From assembly GCA_016235555.1 (NCBI GenBank), contig JACRKC010000115.1:1-64000 (forward strand): a DNA stretch of 64,000 nucleotides. Direction: 5' to 3'. Source of the DNA: Verrucomicrobiota bacterium (GTDB lineage Bacteria > Verrucomicrobiota > Verrucomicrobiia > Opitutales > Opitutaceae). Below are positions 8,525-17,110 of the stretch, piece after piece (within the stretch, counting starts at the first letter, position 1; every line of letters begins with the position of its first letter). The notes beneath the pieces are model-generated. The model saw only the letters and a program-made list of their open reading frames with translations, was not told the DNA's origin and ran no database searches. A program made the position numbers and the translations under genes.

Positions 8525-10744
8525 TCAAGCCGGCCGCCGCTCGCGCCGCGCCTCGCGCAGGGCACGCCGCGCCCGGCGGAAAACTCCTTCCGGCTCCGGC
8601 CACGTCACCCGCGCCCCGAAGCGCAACCGCTGTAATTCGCCGCGCACGGCCGCGCACTCGGCCGTCGGGACAGGACACTCCCCCAGCCGCCGCAGCCACC
8701 GGCTCGCATCGGCCCGCACCGGGTCGTCGGACTTGGCGCTGCGCCAGTGCCGGAAACGAATCCGCCCACGCTGCACCAGCCACACGACCCCGGCGTTGAG
8801 CGCGATCCAGCCGACCACCACTGCCACGCGCCGCGCGTCCCACGGCCCGCCGAACCACGCGCGCACCGCGGCCGCCGCCCGGGCCAGCGCCTCGCGAAGC
8901 TGCTGGCCGCCGCGCTGCGCGCCCGCCTTGAGGTTGCGCAACGTCTCCGTCTGCGACTGCTGGTCGAAGCTGACGATGCGCCGATACCAAAACACCCGCA
9001 GGCTATCGAGCCGCGCCTTCCAGCTCGAATCGGCGCGGCGGGCGAGCGCCGCCTCGCCCGTCTGCTCGGCGGCGCGCTGCACCTCCGGCGCCGCCAGCGC
9101 GTCGGTTCGGCGCCACGCACCGATCTCCGGATCGAAAATCTCCGTCCACGCATGCGCGTCGGAGTGCCGGACCGTGAAGTTGTTCGAGTAGGCGTTCCAC
9201 GTGCCGCCGCGAAACCCCGTCACCACCCGCGCCGGAAAACCCGCCGCCCGCGCCAGCAGCACCAACGAGCCGGCAAACAGCTCGCAGTGCCCGGCTTCCC
9301 GCGAGGTCATCCACCGCACCAGCGGATCGCCCGTTCCGCGCGGGATGACGGGCGACAGCGCATAGCTGTGCCGTTCCCGCAGCCACGCCCCGGCCCGCTC
9401 GATGAAATCCCCCGCCGCCACCGCCGCGCCACCCGTGATCTCGTCCGCCAGCGCGCGCAGCCGTTCCGTGTCGCTCACATTCACATTGAGCGTCGATTGC
9501 AGCCCGCCGTGCCGCCGGTCCGAATCGTTCGCCGCTTTCCACCGCCGCGCAAAGCTTGGATCGGGAATGACCGGCGAGATTTCCACGCCTTCGACCCGGT
9601 AGGCCGTCATCGTCACCGGCTCCTCGCGCAGCGCCAGCAACCCGAGGTCCGGCGCGAGCCGGAAATTCTGCGACTCGCGGAACTGCACCCGTTCCCACCG
9701 CCCCGGAAACGGCAGGTAACGGCTGACCCCCGACTCCAGGAAAAACGTCCACACCACACCGGCGCCCAGTTTCGGCATCGGTTCGCGCAACGCACTCGCA
9801 CCCGTGCGCTCCCGCGCCCCGAACGCCGTCATCCGCAACCGCGGCGACAGCCGGAACACTCCCTCCGTGTAGTCGTCCAGCACCAGCATCCGCCAATACG
9901 GCGCTCCGGGCGCTTGCGAGCGATCCGACACATCCACGCTGAGCGCGATTCCGGTGTCCTGCTGGATCTCCGTGACGTCGCCGATCCGGATCGAATCGTT
10001 GAACCCGCTCTTGGCTTTCTTCGTGACGAACCGTTCGAGAAACAGGCTGTTTTCCAGCTGGAACCGCGGGATTGCCATGAACAACACCGCCGAGATCGCC
10101 ACCACGCCGGCAAACAGCGCCACCGCCAGCACCACCACCCGCGCATCCGCCACGTCGTGCAGGCGCCGGAACAGCCGCGGCCAGTCCGCGTGGGTTGCCC
10201 AACCCGGCACGGTCCGCGGCACCGGCGCAAAGATCCCCGCCTTCACATTGCCGTGCGCCGCGTCGACCAGCGTGATCGTGAGCAGAAACAGCAACGCGCA
10301 TCCCGTGTAGACGAGGATCTGGGCGGCAAACGCGAGCGACACCGTCAGCACGCCGGCGACCACGATGAGGAACAGTCCCAGCACGATGATCTGCAAATCG
10401 TCGCGCCGCTGCCGGTAGCTCGCCGTGCGATAGAGCAGCAGGAGAATATCCAGCCGCACCATCGCCGGGAGGATCGACCCCGTCAGCCAGAGATCGCCCA
10501 CGAAGAACGCCACGATCAGTGGAAAGGCCAGCGTATGCATGAGCGCCGGCACCCGCGCCGGCAGCGTCGGCCACCACACGCACGCGCCCGCCACGAGCGT
10601 CGTCAGGATGACCAGCTCCCACGCCTCCACGTCCATGTAGGAGACGGTCCACACGCCGAGCAGCGTGAGCACGCCGCCGAGCAGCCATTTGAGCTGCGCC
10701 AGCTCGTCGAGACTAAGCGGAGGCGGCTTGGTTTCCGTTGACAT
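8525..10744 (-). CDS. TgpA-like membrane transglutaminase
   Basis: This is a 739-residue integral membrane protein. The N-terminus carries about seven hydrophobic helices (DUF3488-like, residues about 20-200). A soluble transglutaminase-like domain follows, with the catalytic cysteine in GHCELFAG (Cys487), histidine in DAHAWTE (His531) and aspartate in WRRTDAL (Asp548). A further helix lies near 650. Such proteins are routinely encoded with MoxR and DUF58 genes, as here. The physiological substrate is unknown for the family. The start chosen is the ATG at 10744, giving MSTETKPPPLSLDELAQL, which overlaps the upstream DUF58 gene by 32 bases. A longer frame to 10777 also exists. Confidence 0.9.
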   Translation of the reverse strand: MSTETKPPPLSLDELAQLKWLLGGVLTLLGVWTVSYMDVEAWELVILTTLVAGACVWWPTLPARVPALMHTLAFPLIVAFFVGDLWLTGSILPAMVRLDILLLLYRTASYRQRRDDLQIIVLGLFLIVVAGVLTVSLAFAAQILVYTGCALLFLLTITLVDAAHGNVKAGIFAPVPRTVPGWATHADWPRLFRRLHDVADARVVVLAVALFAGVVAISAVLFMAIPRFQLENSLFLERFVTKKAKSGFNDSIRIGDVTEIQQDTGIALSVDVSDRSQAPGAPYWRMLVLDDYTEGVFRLSPRLRMTAFGARERTGASALREPMPKLGAGVVWTFFLESGVSRYLPFPGRWERVQFRESQNFRLAPDLGLLALREEPVTMTAYRVEGVEISPVIPDPSFARRWKAANDSDRRHGGLQSTLNVNVSDTERLRALADEITGGAAVAAGDFIERAGAWLRERHSYALSPVIPRGTGDPLVRWMTSREAGHCELFAGSLVLLARAAGFPARVVTGFRGGTWNAYSNNFTVRHSDAHAWTEIFDPEIGAWRRTDALAAPEVQRAAEQTGEAALARRADSSWKARLDSLRVFWYRRIVSFDQQSQTETLRNLKAGAQRGGQQLREALARAAAAVRAWFGGPWDARRVAVVVGWIALNAGVVWLVQRGRIRFRHWRSAKSDDPVRADASRWLRRLGECPVPTAECAAVRGELQRLRFGARVTWPEPEGVFRRARRALREARRERRPA

Positions 10745-11963
10745 ACGCGGCCACTCCCCGCGCCCCGTCGGGCGCAAACGTCATGAGGTTCTGCCGGGCG
10801 ATCTCCGTTGTCGTCACAAACGGATGCGTGGAATCGCTGCCGGCGCCCGCACTCGCGGCCTTCCGCGGTTCGACCACCGCCAGCCGGTCGAGAAAATCCT
10901 CCAGATCGCGCCGCCGGCGCACCGGCACCGGCGGCTCCGAATCGATCGCCACCGTCGTCAACTGCCCCGCGCGAAACAAATCCTCCGCCAGCGTCGCACC
11001 AAAACTCACGAGCAGCTCGAACTGCTCCGGCCGCGGCCACACCGAGGCCTCCGTGCGCAGCCACAGCGCAAATCCTTCCGCGCTCTCCGCCGCATACTGC
11101 CGCACGAGCAAAGTTCCGGTGCGCGCGCTTGCCTTCCAGTGAATCAACCGGTGCGAGTCGCCCTCGGTATAGCGCCGCAGCGACCGCAGGTCGCCGCCCG
11201 CGCCGGCGCGCGCGACCCGTTCTCCTCCCGCCAGCCGGCGCGCGGAGAGCACGGCCTGCCGCCGATACTCGACTGGGGCCGGCCACACGACCGTCTCCGC
11301 GCGCAAATCCGTCCCGACTTCCTTTTTCAGGAAGCCGAACGGAAACAACGATCCGACCCCTGCCAGTTCCACCCGCAGCCGCCCGCGCCGCTCCGGTTTG
11401 AACCCCCACTCGAGCCGCGCATCACCGCCGCATTCGAGCCGCGACCGCAGCATGACGGTGCCGCGTTGCGCCGCCGCATCCGCTTTCGCCCACGCCGCTT
11501 TCACATCGATCCCCTTCGCGGTGATCGTCGACTCGGCCCGCTGCGGCACCTCCGCGCCCACCGGCCGGGCCTCCAACTCAAACCACAAGCCATAGGTCGG
11601 GAGAAACGACTTCCCGTTGCGCAGGTCGAGCGCGACGCTCGCGTCGTGTCCCGCGCGCAACGGCCCCGCGAGCTGCAACCGCCACGCGACGCCGCGCAGG
11701 TTCAGCCACGACAGCACCCCGCTCAGGATCAGGCACGAGAGCAGCAGCGAAAGCGTGATGAACAGGATGTTGCTCGACGAATTGTAGGCCGCCGTCCCGA
11801 TCCCCATCGCGAGCGAGATCAGCACCGTGCCTGAGATCGTCGGCAGGATGCGGTGCCCGCGCGCCGGCCACACCAGCGACCAAAGGAAGTGGTTCCACGT
11901 GAAGCGCGACCGCGCGCCGCGTGCGCCGGGGCCGGACCATCTGTTCACTTCGGCGACGCTCAT
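10713..11963 (-). CDS. DUF58 domain protein
   Basis: This is a 416-residue membrane-anchored protein. Two adjacent hydrophobic helices lie near the N-terminus (about 40-85). The DUF58 hallmark lies in the middle: a LRRYTEGDSHRLIHWKASARTGTLLVRQY segment containing the D/H-W-K signature. A VWA-like fold follows. It is the middle gene of a MoxR, DUF58, transglutaminase operon. Such trios are thought to act in assembly or maturation of envelope complexes. The start is placed at the ATG at 11963 (MSVAEVNRWSG), because the upstream extension runs into a low-complexity palindrome. Its 3' end overlaps the next gene by 32 bases, suggesting coupling. Confidence 0.92.
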   Translation of the reverse strand: MSVAEVNRWSGPGARGARSRFTWNHFLWSLVWPARGHRILPTISGTVLISLAMGIGTAAYNSSSNILFITLSLLLSCLILSGVLSWLNLRGVAWRLQLAGPLRAGHDASVALDLRNGKSFLPTYGLWFELEARPVGAEVPQRAESTITAKGIDVKAAWAKADAAAQRGTVMLRSRLECGGDARLEWGFKPERRGRLRVELAGVGSLFPFGFLKKEVGTDLRAETVVWPAPVEYRRQAVLSARRLAGGERVARAGAGGDLRSLRRYTEGDSHRLIHWKASARTGTLLVRQYAAESAEGFALWLRTEASVWPRPEQFELLVSFGATLAEDLFRAGQLTTVAIDSEPPVPVRRRRDLEDFLDRLAVVEPRKAASAGAGSDSTHPFVTTTEIARQNLMTFAPDGARGVAAYVNGNQAASA

Positions 11964-11978
11964 CGGTGCGCGGGAAAA

Positions 11979-12079
11979 CCCAAAAGCCAAACGCCAAATC
12001 CCAAACAAATATCAAAGCCCAATTTCAAATTTGTTGATCGGAGTTTTTTTGCCGTTTGGACGTTTGGCGTTTGGGATTT
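11979..12079. repeat. AT-richer palindrome between moxR and DUF58 genes
   Basis: The left arm contains CCAAACGCCAAATCCCAAAC and the right arm is its near reverse complement (GTTTGGCGTTTGGGATTTG). A short AT-rich spacer with TTTTTTT separates them. Its base composition contrasts sharply with the flanking genes. It lies in the 133-bp gap within the operon and could stabilise or process the mRNA. Confidence 0.75.
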
Positions 12080-12096
12080 GCCGCGCCTCGCGCGGC

Positions 12097-13068
12097 TCAC
12101 GCCGGGGCCGGAATCGCCGCCAGAATCCGCTTCAACACGGCGTTGACCGCCCGGCGCACCTCGAGCGCGTCGCTCGTCTGCCGCGCCAGCGCCAGCCGGT
12201 GGGCCAGGATCGCACCGGTGAGTTCGGTCACATCCTCCGGCAGCACGAAGTCCCGCCCCAGCACCAGCGCGCGCGCCTGGGCCGCCGTGCGCAGCGCGAT
12301 GCCCGCCCGCACGCTCGCCCCCGCGCGGAACTCCGCCTCCGTGCGCGTCGCGGCCACCAGCTTCAGGATGAACTCGAGCACGCTCTCCTCGACGAACACT
12401 TGGTGCACGAGCGTCTGCAACTTCAGCACGTCGCCCCGCGTGACCACCGGGTTGAGCGCGATCGCATCGTAGCCGCCGCGCTGCGAACGCAGGATCTCGA
12501 GTTCATCCGCTGCCCGCGGATAACCCATCTGCAGCCGCATCAGGAACCGGTCCATCTGGCTCTCGGGCAGCGGAAACGTGCCCTCGTAGTCCACCGGGTT
12601 CTGCGTGGCGAACACCATGAACGGCGACCCCACCGCGTGCGCCTCACCGTCGACCGTCACCCGCGCGCGGTCCATCACCTCGAGGAGCGCCGACTGCGTC
12701 TTGGGCGTGGCACGATTGATTTCGTACGCCAGCACGACGTTAGCGATCACCGGGCCCTTCTTGAACACGAACTCCTTCACCGTCTCGTCGTAGATCGCCA
12801 CGCCCGTCACATCGCTCGGCAGCAGATCGCTCGTAAACTGGATGCGTGAAAACGCGCAGTCCATCGAACGCGCGAGCGAGTAAGCCAGCGTGGTCTTGCC
12901 GACGCCCGGGAGGTCCTCGATCAGCAGGTGCCCGCCGGCCGCGAGGCATACCAGCACCTGTTCGACGATGTCGTCCTTGCCGCGGATGGTCAGCCGCATG
13001 TTGGCCCGCAACCGCTCGACCGCCGCTTTCGCCTCGGTGATCTGCCCCGCCTGCACGAAGTCGCTCAT
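12097..13068 (-). CDS. MoxR-family AAA+ ATPase with altered Walker B
   Basis: This is a 323-residue AAA_3 ATPase and the first gene of the MoxR, DUF58, transglutaminase trio. Walker A is GVGKTT at 55-60. MoxR signatures follow: [12 protein letters not shown] at about 78-89, [22 protein letters not shown] for sensor and arginine-finger regions, and a C-terminal AAA lid. Walker B reads [10 protein letters not shown], with Tyr115 where nearly all family members have Asp (LADEINRA). The codon is TAC, one base from GAC. The general base Glu116 is kept. The start at 13068 ([14 protein letters not shown]) matches the family; a longer frame reaches 13182 without support. Confidence 0.93.
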   Translation of the reverse strand: MSDFVQAGQITEAKAAVERLRANMRLTIRGKDDIVEQVLVCLAAGGHLLIEDLPGVGKTTLAYSLARSMDCAFSRIQFTSDLLPSDVTGVAIYDETVKEFVFKKGPVIANVVLAYEINRATPKTQSALLEVMDRARVTVDGEAHAVGSPFMVFATQNPVDYEGTFPLPESQMDRFLMRLQMGYPRAADELEILRSQRGGYDAIALNPVVTRGDVLKLQTLVHQVFVEESVLEFILKLVAATRTEAEFRAGASVRAGIALRTAAQARALVLGRDFVLPEDVTELTGAILAHRLALARQTSDALEVRRAVNAVLKRILAAIPAPA

Positions 13069-13181
13069 GGTCGCGCACGCTAGCGAGGACCACCGGCCGC
13101 GCAAACGGATTTCCCGGTGGGCGCTACCCATGAAAACGGCGCTTTTCTCCTCGGACCCGGTCGCCACACTGCCGCATGCCA

Positions 13182-13541
13182 ATGCGACTCGTCATCGTCG
13201 AAAGCCCCTACGCCGGCGACATCGAGGCCAACGTCGCCTACGCGCGCGCCTGCATCCGTGACGCGCTCACCCGTGGCGAGGCACCGATCGCCAGCCACCT
13301 CCTCTACACCCAGCCCGGCATCCTGCGTGACGACGTGCCGGCGGAGCGGGCCCAGGGCGTCGGCGCGGGCCTCGCGTGGTATCGCGTGGCCGACGCCGCC
13401 GTCGTCTATACCGATCGCGGCATCTCGCGCGGCATGGAGACCGGCATCGCCGCGGCGAAGGCCGCCGGCAAGCCGGTCGAGTTCCGCACGCTTTCGCCCG
13501 CGCCCACGTCTCCGCCAGCATTCACTCCCAGGAATTCTTGA
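13182..13541 (+). CDS. DUF7768/DUF4406-like protein
   Basis: This is a small soluble protein of about 119 residues (121 from the ATG at 13176). The N-terminal [20 protein letters not shown] and the central [21 protein letters not shown], then [20 protein letters not shown], resemble the nucleoside 2-deoxyribosyltransferase-like fold of DUF7768/DUF4406 proteins. Those are common in phages and bacteria and have unproven substrates. The ESPYAGD loop and the later [13 protein letters not shown] helix would form the nucleotide-like pocket. It is transcribed divergently from moxR over about 110 bases, which must hold both promoters. The start is either ATG at 13176 or 13182. Confidence 0.8.
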   Translation: MRLVIVESPYAGDIEANVAYARACIRDALTRGEAPIASHLLYTQPGILRDDVPAERAQGVGAGLAWYRVADAAVVYTDRGISRGMETGIAAAKAAGKPVEFRTLSPAPTSPPAFTPRNS

Positions 13542-13549
13542 CCGCGGAT

Positions 13550-13617
13550 AACGCAGATTTAGCGGATAGTGGCGGGAAAATATCGGACCATCCGCGCCAT
13601 CCGTGTGATCCGCGGTC
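13550..13617. repeat. AT-richer palindrome between convergent genes
   Basis: Imperfect arms are built on ACCGCGGATAACGCAGAT and its complement, ATCCGCGCCATCCGTGTGATCCGCGGTC. It sits between two convergent genes, so it may act as a bidirectional transcription stop. It belongs to the same kind of AT-richer intergenic palindrome as those in the phe-gat cluster. Confidence 0.7.
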
Positions 13618-13638
13618 CAACTGGTGCGGAAGGATTGG

Positions 13639-14337
13639 TCACCCCAGAATCTCCAGCATCCGCTGAAACAGCCGGTTCACCCGCGACTGGTTGTCCTTCA
13701 CCAAATCCTTGAATTTCGCGAAGTCGATCTCCGTGCCCTCGAGCCCGTTCGCGTAGTTGTCGATGAGCGCGAGGCTGTTGTAGCGCAACCCCGCCTCGGT
13801 GCAAAGATCCGCCTCGTGCGCCGCGGTCATGCCGATCACGTCGCCCCAGTGCTGCACGATGCGGATCTCCGCCTTGGTCTCGAAGCGCGGACCGCGCATC
13901 TGCACGTAGACCTTGCCCGGATGAATCGTAAACTCCGGCGCGAGTCCGGCGAGGAGCCGCGGGATCAGGTTGTTCGCGATGCCGGGCGCGCCGCCCCTCA
14001 ACTCCTGGTCGAAAAACGTCGCCGGCCCCTGTTGCAGGCCCACGTAGTCGCTGCACGACACAAACGTCCCGGGCGGCAGATCCTTTTTCAGCGAACCCAC
14101 CGAGTTGAGCGACACGACATCCTCAAACCCGAGCTTCGCCAGCGCGCGGATGTTCGCCCGGTAGTTGATCGAGTGCGGCGGCAGCGGGAACGCGTAACCG
14201 TGGCGGTTGATCAGCGCGTGATCGCCGCGCGATTTGTAGGTCACCGGGCCGTATTCCGTCTCGACGGTCTTCACCTCCCACGCCGAGAATAGCGTGGAAT
14301 TCACGATGCTGGTGCCACTGATGAACGCGACTTTCAT
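13639..14337 (-). CDS. 5'-methylthioadenosine/purine nucleoside phosphorylase
   Basis: This 232-residue member of the MTAP/PNP (PNP_UDP_1) family cleaves purine nucleosides or methylthioadenosine with phosphate. The motif VQMRGPRFETKAEIRIVQHW, then GDVIGMTAAHEADLCTEAGL and the terminal SLALIDNYANG, match the family's substrate and phosphate sites. The N-terminal MKVAFISGTSIVNS supplies the phosphate loop, although the usual GGTG-like glycines are reduced. The start is the ATG at 14337; the longer frame to 14457 only translates an inserted palindrome. Length is slightly short of human MTAP. Whether MTA or inosine/guanosine is preferred cannot be read. Confidence 0.88.
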   Translation of the reverse strand: MKVAFISGTSIVNSTLFSAWEVKTVETEYGPVTYKSRGDHALINRHGYAFPLPPHSINYRANIRALAKLGFEDVVSLNSVGSLKKDLPPGTFVSCSDYVGLQQGPATFFDQELRGGAPGIANNLIPRLLAGLAPEFTIHPGKVYVQMRGPRFETKAEIRIVQHWGDVIGMTAAHEADLCTEAGLRYNSLALIDNYANGLEGTEIDFAKFKDLVKDNQSRVNRLFQRMLEILG

Positions 14338-14398
14338 GCGGCGTATGACGCCCCACCCCGCCGCGATGACAACGCGAAAACTCACCGCGAGTCCGGCA

Positions 14399-14447
14399 GC
14401 AGGGCGGGTCGGTGACCCGCTCAAGGCAGGCCACAGGCCCGCCCTGC
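14399..14447. repeat. GC-rich palindrome at the 5' end of the lipoprotein gene
   Basis: Arms GCAGGGCGGG and CCCGCCCTGC enclose a smaller GGTCGGTGACC hairpin. It lies between the two divergent start regions and would be in frame with the lipoprotein if translation began at 14294 or 14366. It may sequester the ribosome-binding site of the downstream gene. Confidence 0.65.
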
Positions 14448-14455
14448 TCATCAGC

Positions 14456-15178
14456 ATGTTCTCCGCCTGTTCGCTGGTCCTCGCCGGCTGCGCGACCCCG
14501 GGCCTGCTGCACCTTTATTCGCTGGCAAACTCCGAATCCGACACCATCGCCGACACCGCGCCCGCCAATGCCGCCGATACCCCCAGCTTCGTCCAACCGG
14601 ACGAAACCGTCGTCGGCTTCGCCTACGATCCATTCACGGACCATTTCTTCCTCCGCCTCGCTCCCGGCGATGCCATCCGCGTTGTCGACCGGCCCGCACG
14701 CGCGATCAAACGGGAATTCACGATCCCTCAACTAAAGGCCGCCGGCCCCGGCGACCTCGCGATCCGCCCGCGCGATGGCCACGTATTTGCGGCGATGCCG
14801 GGCGCCGCAAAGCTCGCGGAGTTCACGCGCTACGGCGAATTCCTCCGGGAGGTCACACTTGAACGGGCTGCGGCCGGCGGCGACCCGAATGGCATCGCCT
14901 ACGACTCCGTCCAGAACCGCTTGCTGGTCCACCGCGGTCCGACCCGCGTCGTCGCCGCCCACGCCACCGACGGACGTTTTATCGCGACGCTGACCCTGGA
15001 TCGCGACGTGGCGCCAGGCGCCCTCGCGTTCGACTCGGAACGAAGCGAACTCTACATCGCCCTGCCGGGCGGCGCGGCCCTCGGGATTTTCGGCGAAGAT
15101 GGAAAGCTCCGCCGCGAAGTGCCGCTGCGCGCCTCATGCTTCGACCTCGGCCCGCGCTCCTTCCTGCGGATGTTCTGA
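14456..15178 (+). CDS. hypothetical lipoprotein, beta-propeller-like
   Basis: This encodes about 240 residues. From the ATG at 14456 the protein begins MFSACSLVLAGCATPGLLHL, a compact signal peptide with lipobox LAGC, so it is probably lipidated and exported. The rest has recurring four-strand units (for example VVGFAYDPFTDHFFLRLAPG and GALAFDSERSELYIALPGG) resembling NHL or YncE-like propeller blades, but too few to prove the fold. Upstream in-frame ATGs at 14294 and 14366 exist, but they would translate a palindromic repeat. It is divergent from the phosphorylase gene. Function unknown. Confidence 0.7.
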   Translation: MFSACSLVLAGCATPGLLHLYSLANSESDTIADTAPANAADTPSFVQPDETVVGFAYDPFTDHFFLRLAPGDAIRVVDRPARAIKREFTIPQLKAAGPGDLAIRPRDGHVFAAMPGAAKLAEFTRYGEFLREVTLERAAAGGDPNGIAYDSVQNRLLVHRGPTRVVAAHATDGRFIATLTLDRDVAPGALAFDSERSELYIALPGGAALGIFGEDGKLRREVPLRASCFDLGPRSFLRMF

Positions 15179-15480
15179 GCCTGGAACCGCCCGTGGAACC
15201 ACGGATTATCACTGATGGACAGCGGTGACTCGGGGAGCGCCCGCGTCCCGCGGGCTGTCCTCGGCGTCCCGCCGAGGACTTCGGACGCGTCGGCGAGACG
15301 CCGCCACGAGCACCCGAGACGGGTGCGCTCCCCAAACCGCCGAACTCTCTGCCACCCTATTTCGCGGGACACAGTAAGAGACATTGGTATCAGTGCTCAT
15401 TAGTGTTCATCAGTGGTTGGTTCTTCTGTCGAATTTAGGTTGAGTTTCCCTCCAACCTCCACCTTCCCCCTTCTTCCGCC
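15179..15480. repeat. 302-bp gap filled by nested palindromic repeats
   Basis: The core at 15214-15346 is an inverted copy of the repeat at 6-140. Outside it lie weaker AT-richer arms: AACCACGGATTATCACTGATGG on the left, and ATCAGTGCTCATTAGTGTTCATCAGTGGTTGG on the right as an imperfect complement. This suggests that the GC-rich element sits inside an older AT-richer palindrome. No gene is visible. Confidence 0.75.
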
Positions 15481-16455
15481 ATGCCCCTCATCGACCTCCC
15501 GCTCCCGGAACTGCACCGCTACCAAGGCCGCAACCCGCGCCCCGCCGACTTCGACGCCTACTGGGAAACCGCACTGCGCGAACTCGACGCCACCGACCCG
15601 CGGCCCGAACTGCGCCCGAGCACGGTCGCCGCGGCGCGCGGCGCGGAGTGCTTCGATCTCTACTTTACCGGTGTGGGCGGCGCTCGGGTTTACGCGAAAT
15701 ATCTCCGGCCCCGCGCGAGCGTCGCCCGCGGCGAAAAACATCCGGCCGTGCTCCAGTTTCACGGCTACTCCGGCTCCAGCGGCGACTGGCTCGACAAACT
15801 CGGCTGGGCCGGCGAGGGCTTCTGCTATGCCGCGATGGACTGCCGCGGCCAGGGCGGCCGCTCCGAGGACAGCGGTCAGGTGAAGGGCACGACGCTCCGC
15901 GGCCACATCGTGCGCGGTCTCGATGATCCCGATCCGCACAAGCTCGCGTTCCGCCAGATCTTCCTCGACACCGCGCAACTCGCGCGGGTCGTGATGAGCT
16001 TCGCCGAGGTCGACGCCGCACGCGTCGGCTGCTGCGGCGCCTCGCAAGGCGGCGCGCTCACCCTCGCCTGCGCCGCACTCGAGCCGCGCATCAAACGCGC
16101 CGCCCCGGTCTTCCCGTTTCTCTGCGACTACCAGCGCGTGTGGGAACTCGACTACGCCAGGGAGGCCTACGAGGAACTGCGCCTCTTCTTCCGCGCCTTC
16201 GACCCGCGCCACGAGCGCGAGCGGGAGATTTTCACCAAACTCGGCTACATCGACTGCCAGCACCTCGCCCCACGCATCCGCGCCGACGTGCTGATGTTCA
16301 CGAGCCTCATGGACACGATCTGTCCGCCGAGTTCGCAATTCGCGGCCTACAACAAGATCACCGCAAAAAAGGACGTCGTGCTCTACCCCGACTTCGTGCA
16401 CGAGACGCTCCCCGGCCAGATCGACCGGACCTTCAACTTCATGCTCGGGCTGTGA
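15481..16455 (+). CDS. acetyl-xylan esterase / cephalosporin-C deacetylase family hydrolase
   Basis: This is a 324-residue alpha/beta hydrolase of the AXE1 family (carbohydrate esterase 7). It is expected to remove O-acetyl groups from xylo-oligosaccharides or similar small esters. The nucleophile is Ser188 in GCCGASQGG, with the charge-relay Asp278 in SLMDTICPPS and His307 in DFVHETLP. The N-terminal PLPELHRYQGRNPRPADFDAYW is typical. There is no signal peptide, so it acts in the cytoplasm, usually as a hexamer. It stands alone, and its 3' end faces a hairpin and the pterin dehydratase gene. Confidence 0.93.
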   Translation: MPLIDLPLPELHRYQGRNPRPADFDAYWETALRELDATDPRPELRPSTVAAARGAECFDLYFTGVGGARVYAKYLRPRASVARGEKHPAVLQFHGYSGSSGDWLDKLGWAGEGFCYAAMDCRGQGGRSEDSGQVKGTTLRGHIVRGLDDPDPHKLAFRQIFLDTAQLARVVMSFAEVDAARVGCCGASQGGALTLACAALEPRIKRAAPVFPFLCDYQRVWELDYAREAYEELRLFFRAFDPRHEREREIFTKLGYIDCQHLAPRIRADVLMFTSLMDTICPPSSQFAAYNKITAKKDVVLYPDFVHETLPGQIDRTFNFMLGL

Positions 16456-16458
16456 ATT

Positions 16459-16520
16459 GTGGGAGGGACTTTACGCCCCGACCGCCTGTCGCGGTCAGTC
16501 GGGGCGTTAAGCCCCGCCCA
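16459..16520. repeat. GC-rich hairpin between convergent genes
   Basis: A long stem is formed by GTGGGAGGGACTTTACGCCCC and GGGGCGTTAAGCCCCGCCCAC around GACCGCctgtcGCGGTC. Half of the same motif is found inside pheT at 33258-33292. Placed between convergent stops, it may act as a bidirectional terminator. Confidence 0.75.
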
Positions 16521-16529
16521 CCGCTCGGC

Positions 16530-16823
16530 TCACGCCACCCAAGAAATCTTCTGGAAGCGCTGCGCCAGCGTCACGTCCTTCGCCGTCACTTTGCCGCCAG
16601 CGTCGTGGGTGGTGAGGCGCACGGTCACGCGGTTGTAGACGTTGGTCCACTCGGGATGGTGGTCGAGCGCCTCGGCTTCGAACGCGGCCCGCACCATGAA
16701 GCTCATCGCCTCACGAAACGACCCGAACTTGAACGTCTTCGTCAGCGCGTCGCCGTCCAGCGCCCAACCCGGCAGCGCGACGAGTGCAGCCCGGATTTCC
16801 GCCTCGGTCAGGGGTGTGCTCAT
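16530..16823 (-). CDS. 4a-hydroxytetrahydrobiopterin dehydratase
   Basis: This is pterin-4a-carbinolamine dehydratase (PCD/DCoH), 97 residues, the normal length. It dehydrates 4a-hydroxytetrahydropterin to recycle pterin cofactor. The diagnostic HHPEWTNVYNRVTVRLTTHD segment, with its paired histidines and the THD turn, is intact. LTEAEIRAALVALPGWALDG is the typical N-terminus. The start is the ATG at 16823 (MSTPLTEAE); the frame extends further upstream only as a shadow. No phenylalanine hydroxylase gene is in the window, so its partner is unknown. Confidence 0.94.
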   Translation of the reverse strand: MSTPLTEAEIRAALVALPGWALDGDALTKTFKFGSFREAMSFMVRAAFEAEALDHHPEWTNVYNRVTVRLTTHDAGGKVTAKDVTLAQRFQKISWVA

Positions 16824-17110
16824 GGACAACCGCTGCCGCAGGTCAGCCGCGGCGTCAAACCTCCGCCGCCTTCCCGGCGGCTGGCGCGGCGACCCGACAA
16901 AGTCCAAACACGATCGCAAGCGGTCCCCACGCTGGCGCTCGCAGCTCCCAGGCGGCGCCTCGTCGCGTTTCCTTTGTGTCGCGGCACCAAATCGGGCGCC
17001 GCAATCCGCCCGGATCGGCTCCGGCTCCGCACGCTCACGCCCGCCCCAGGCAGGCCGCACCGCTCCGGTCGGGCGGAGCCCCTGCGTCCGACGGGGGGCA
17101 AGCCCCTCGC

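Noticed and set aside
5866-8565. 899-codon minus-strand frame over mreD and PBP2
   Set aside because: It is antisense to two well-supported genes, its composition is typical of reverse-strand shadows in high-GC DNA, and it has no recognisable domain.
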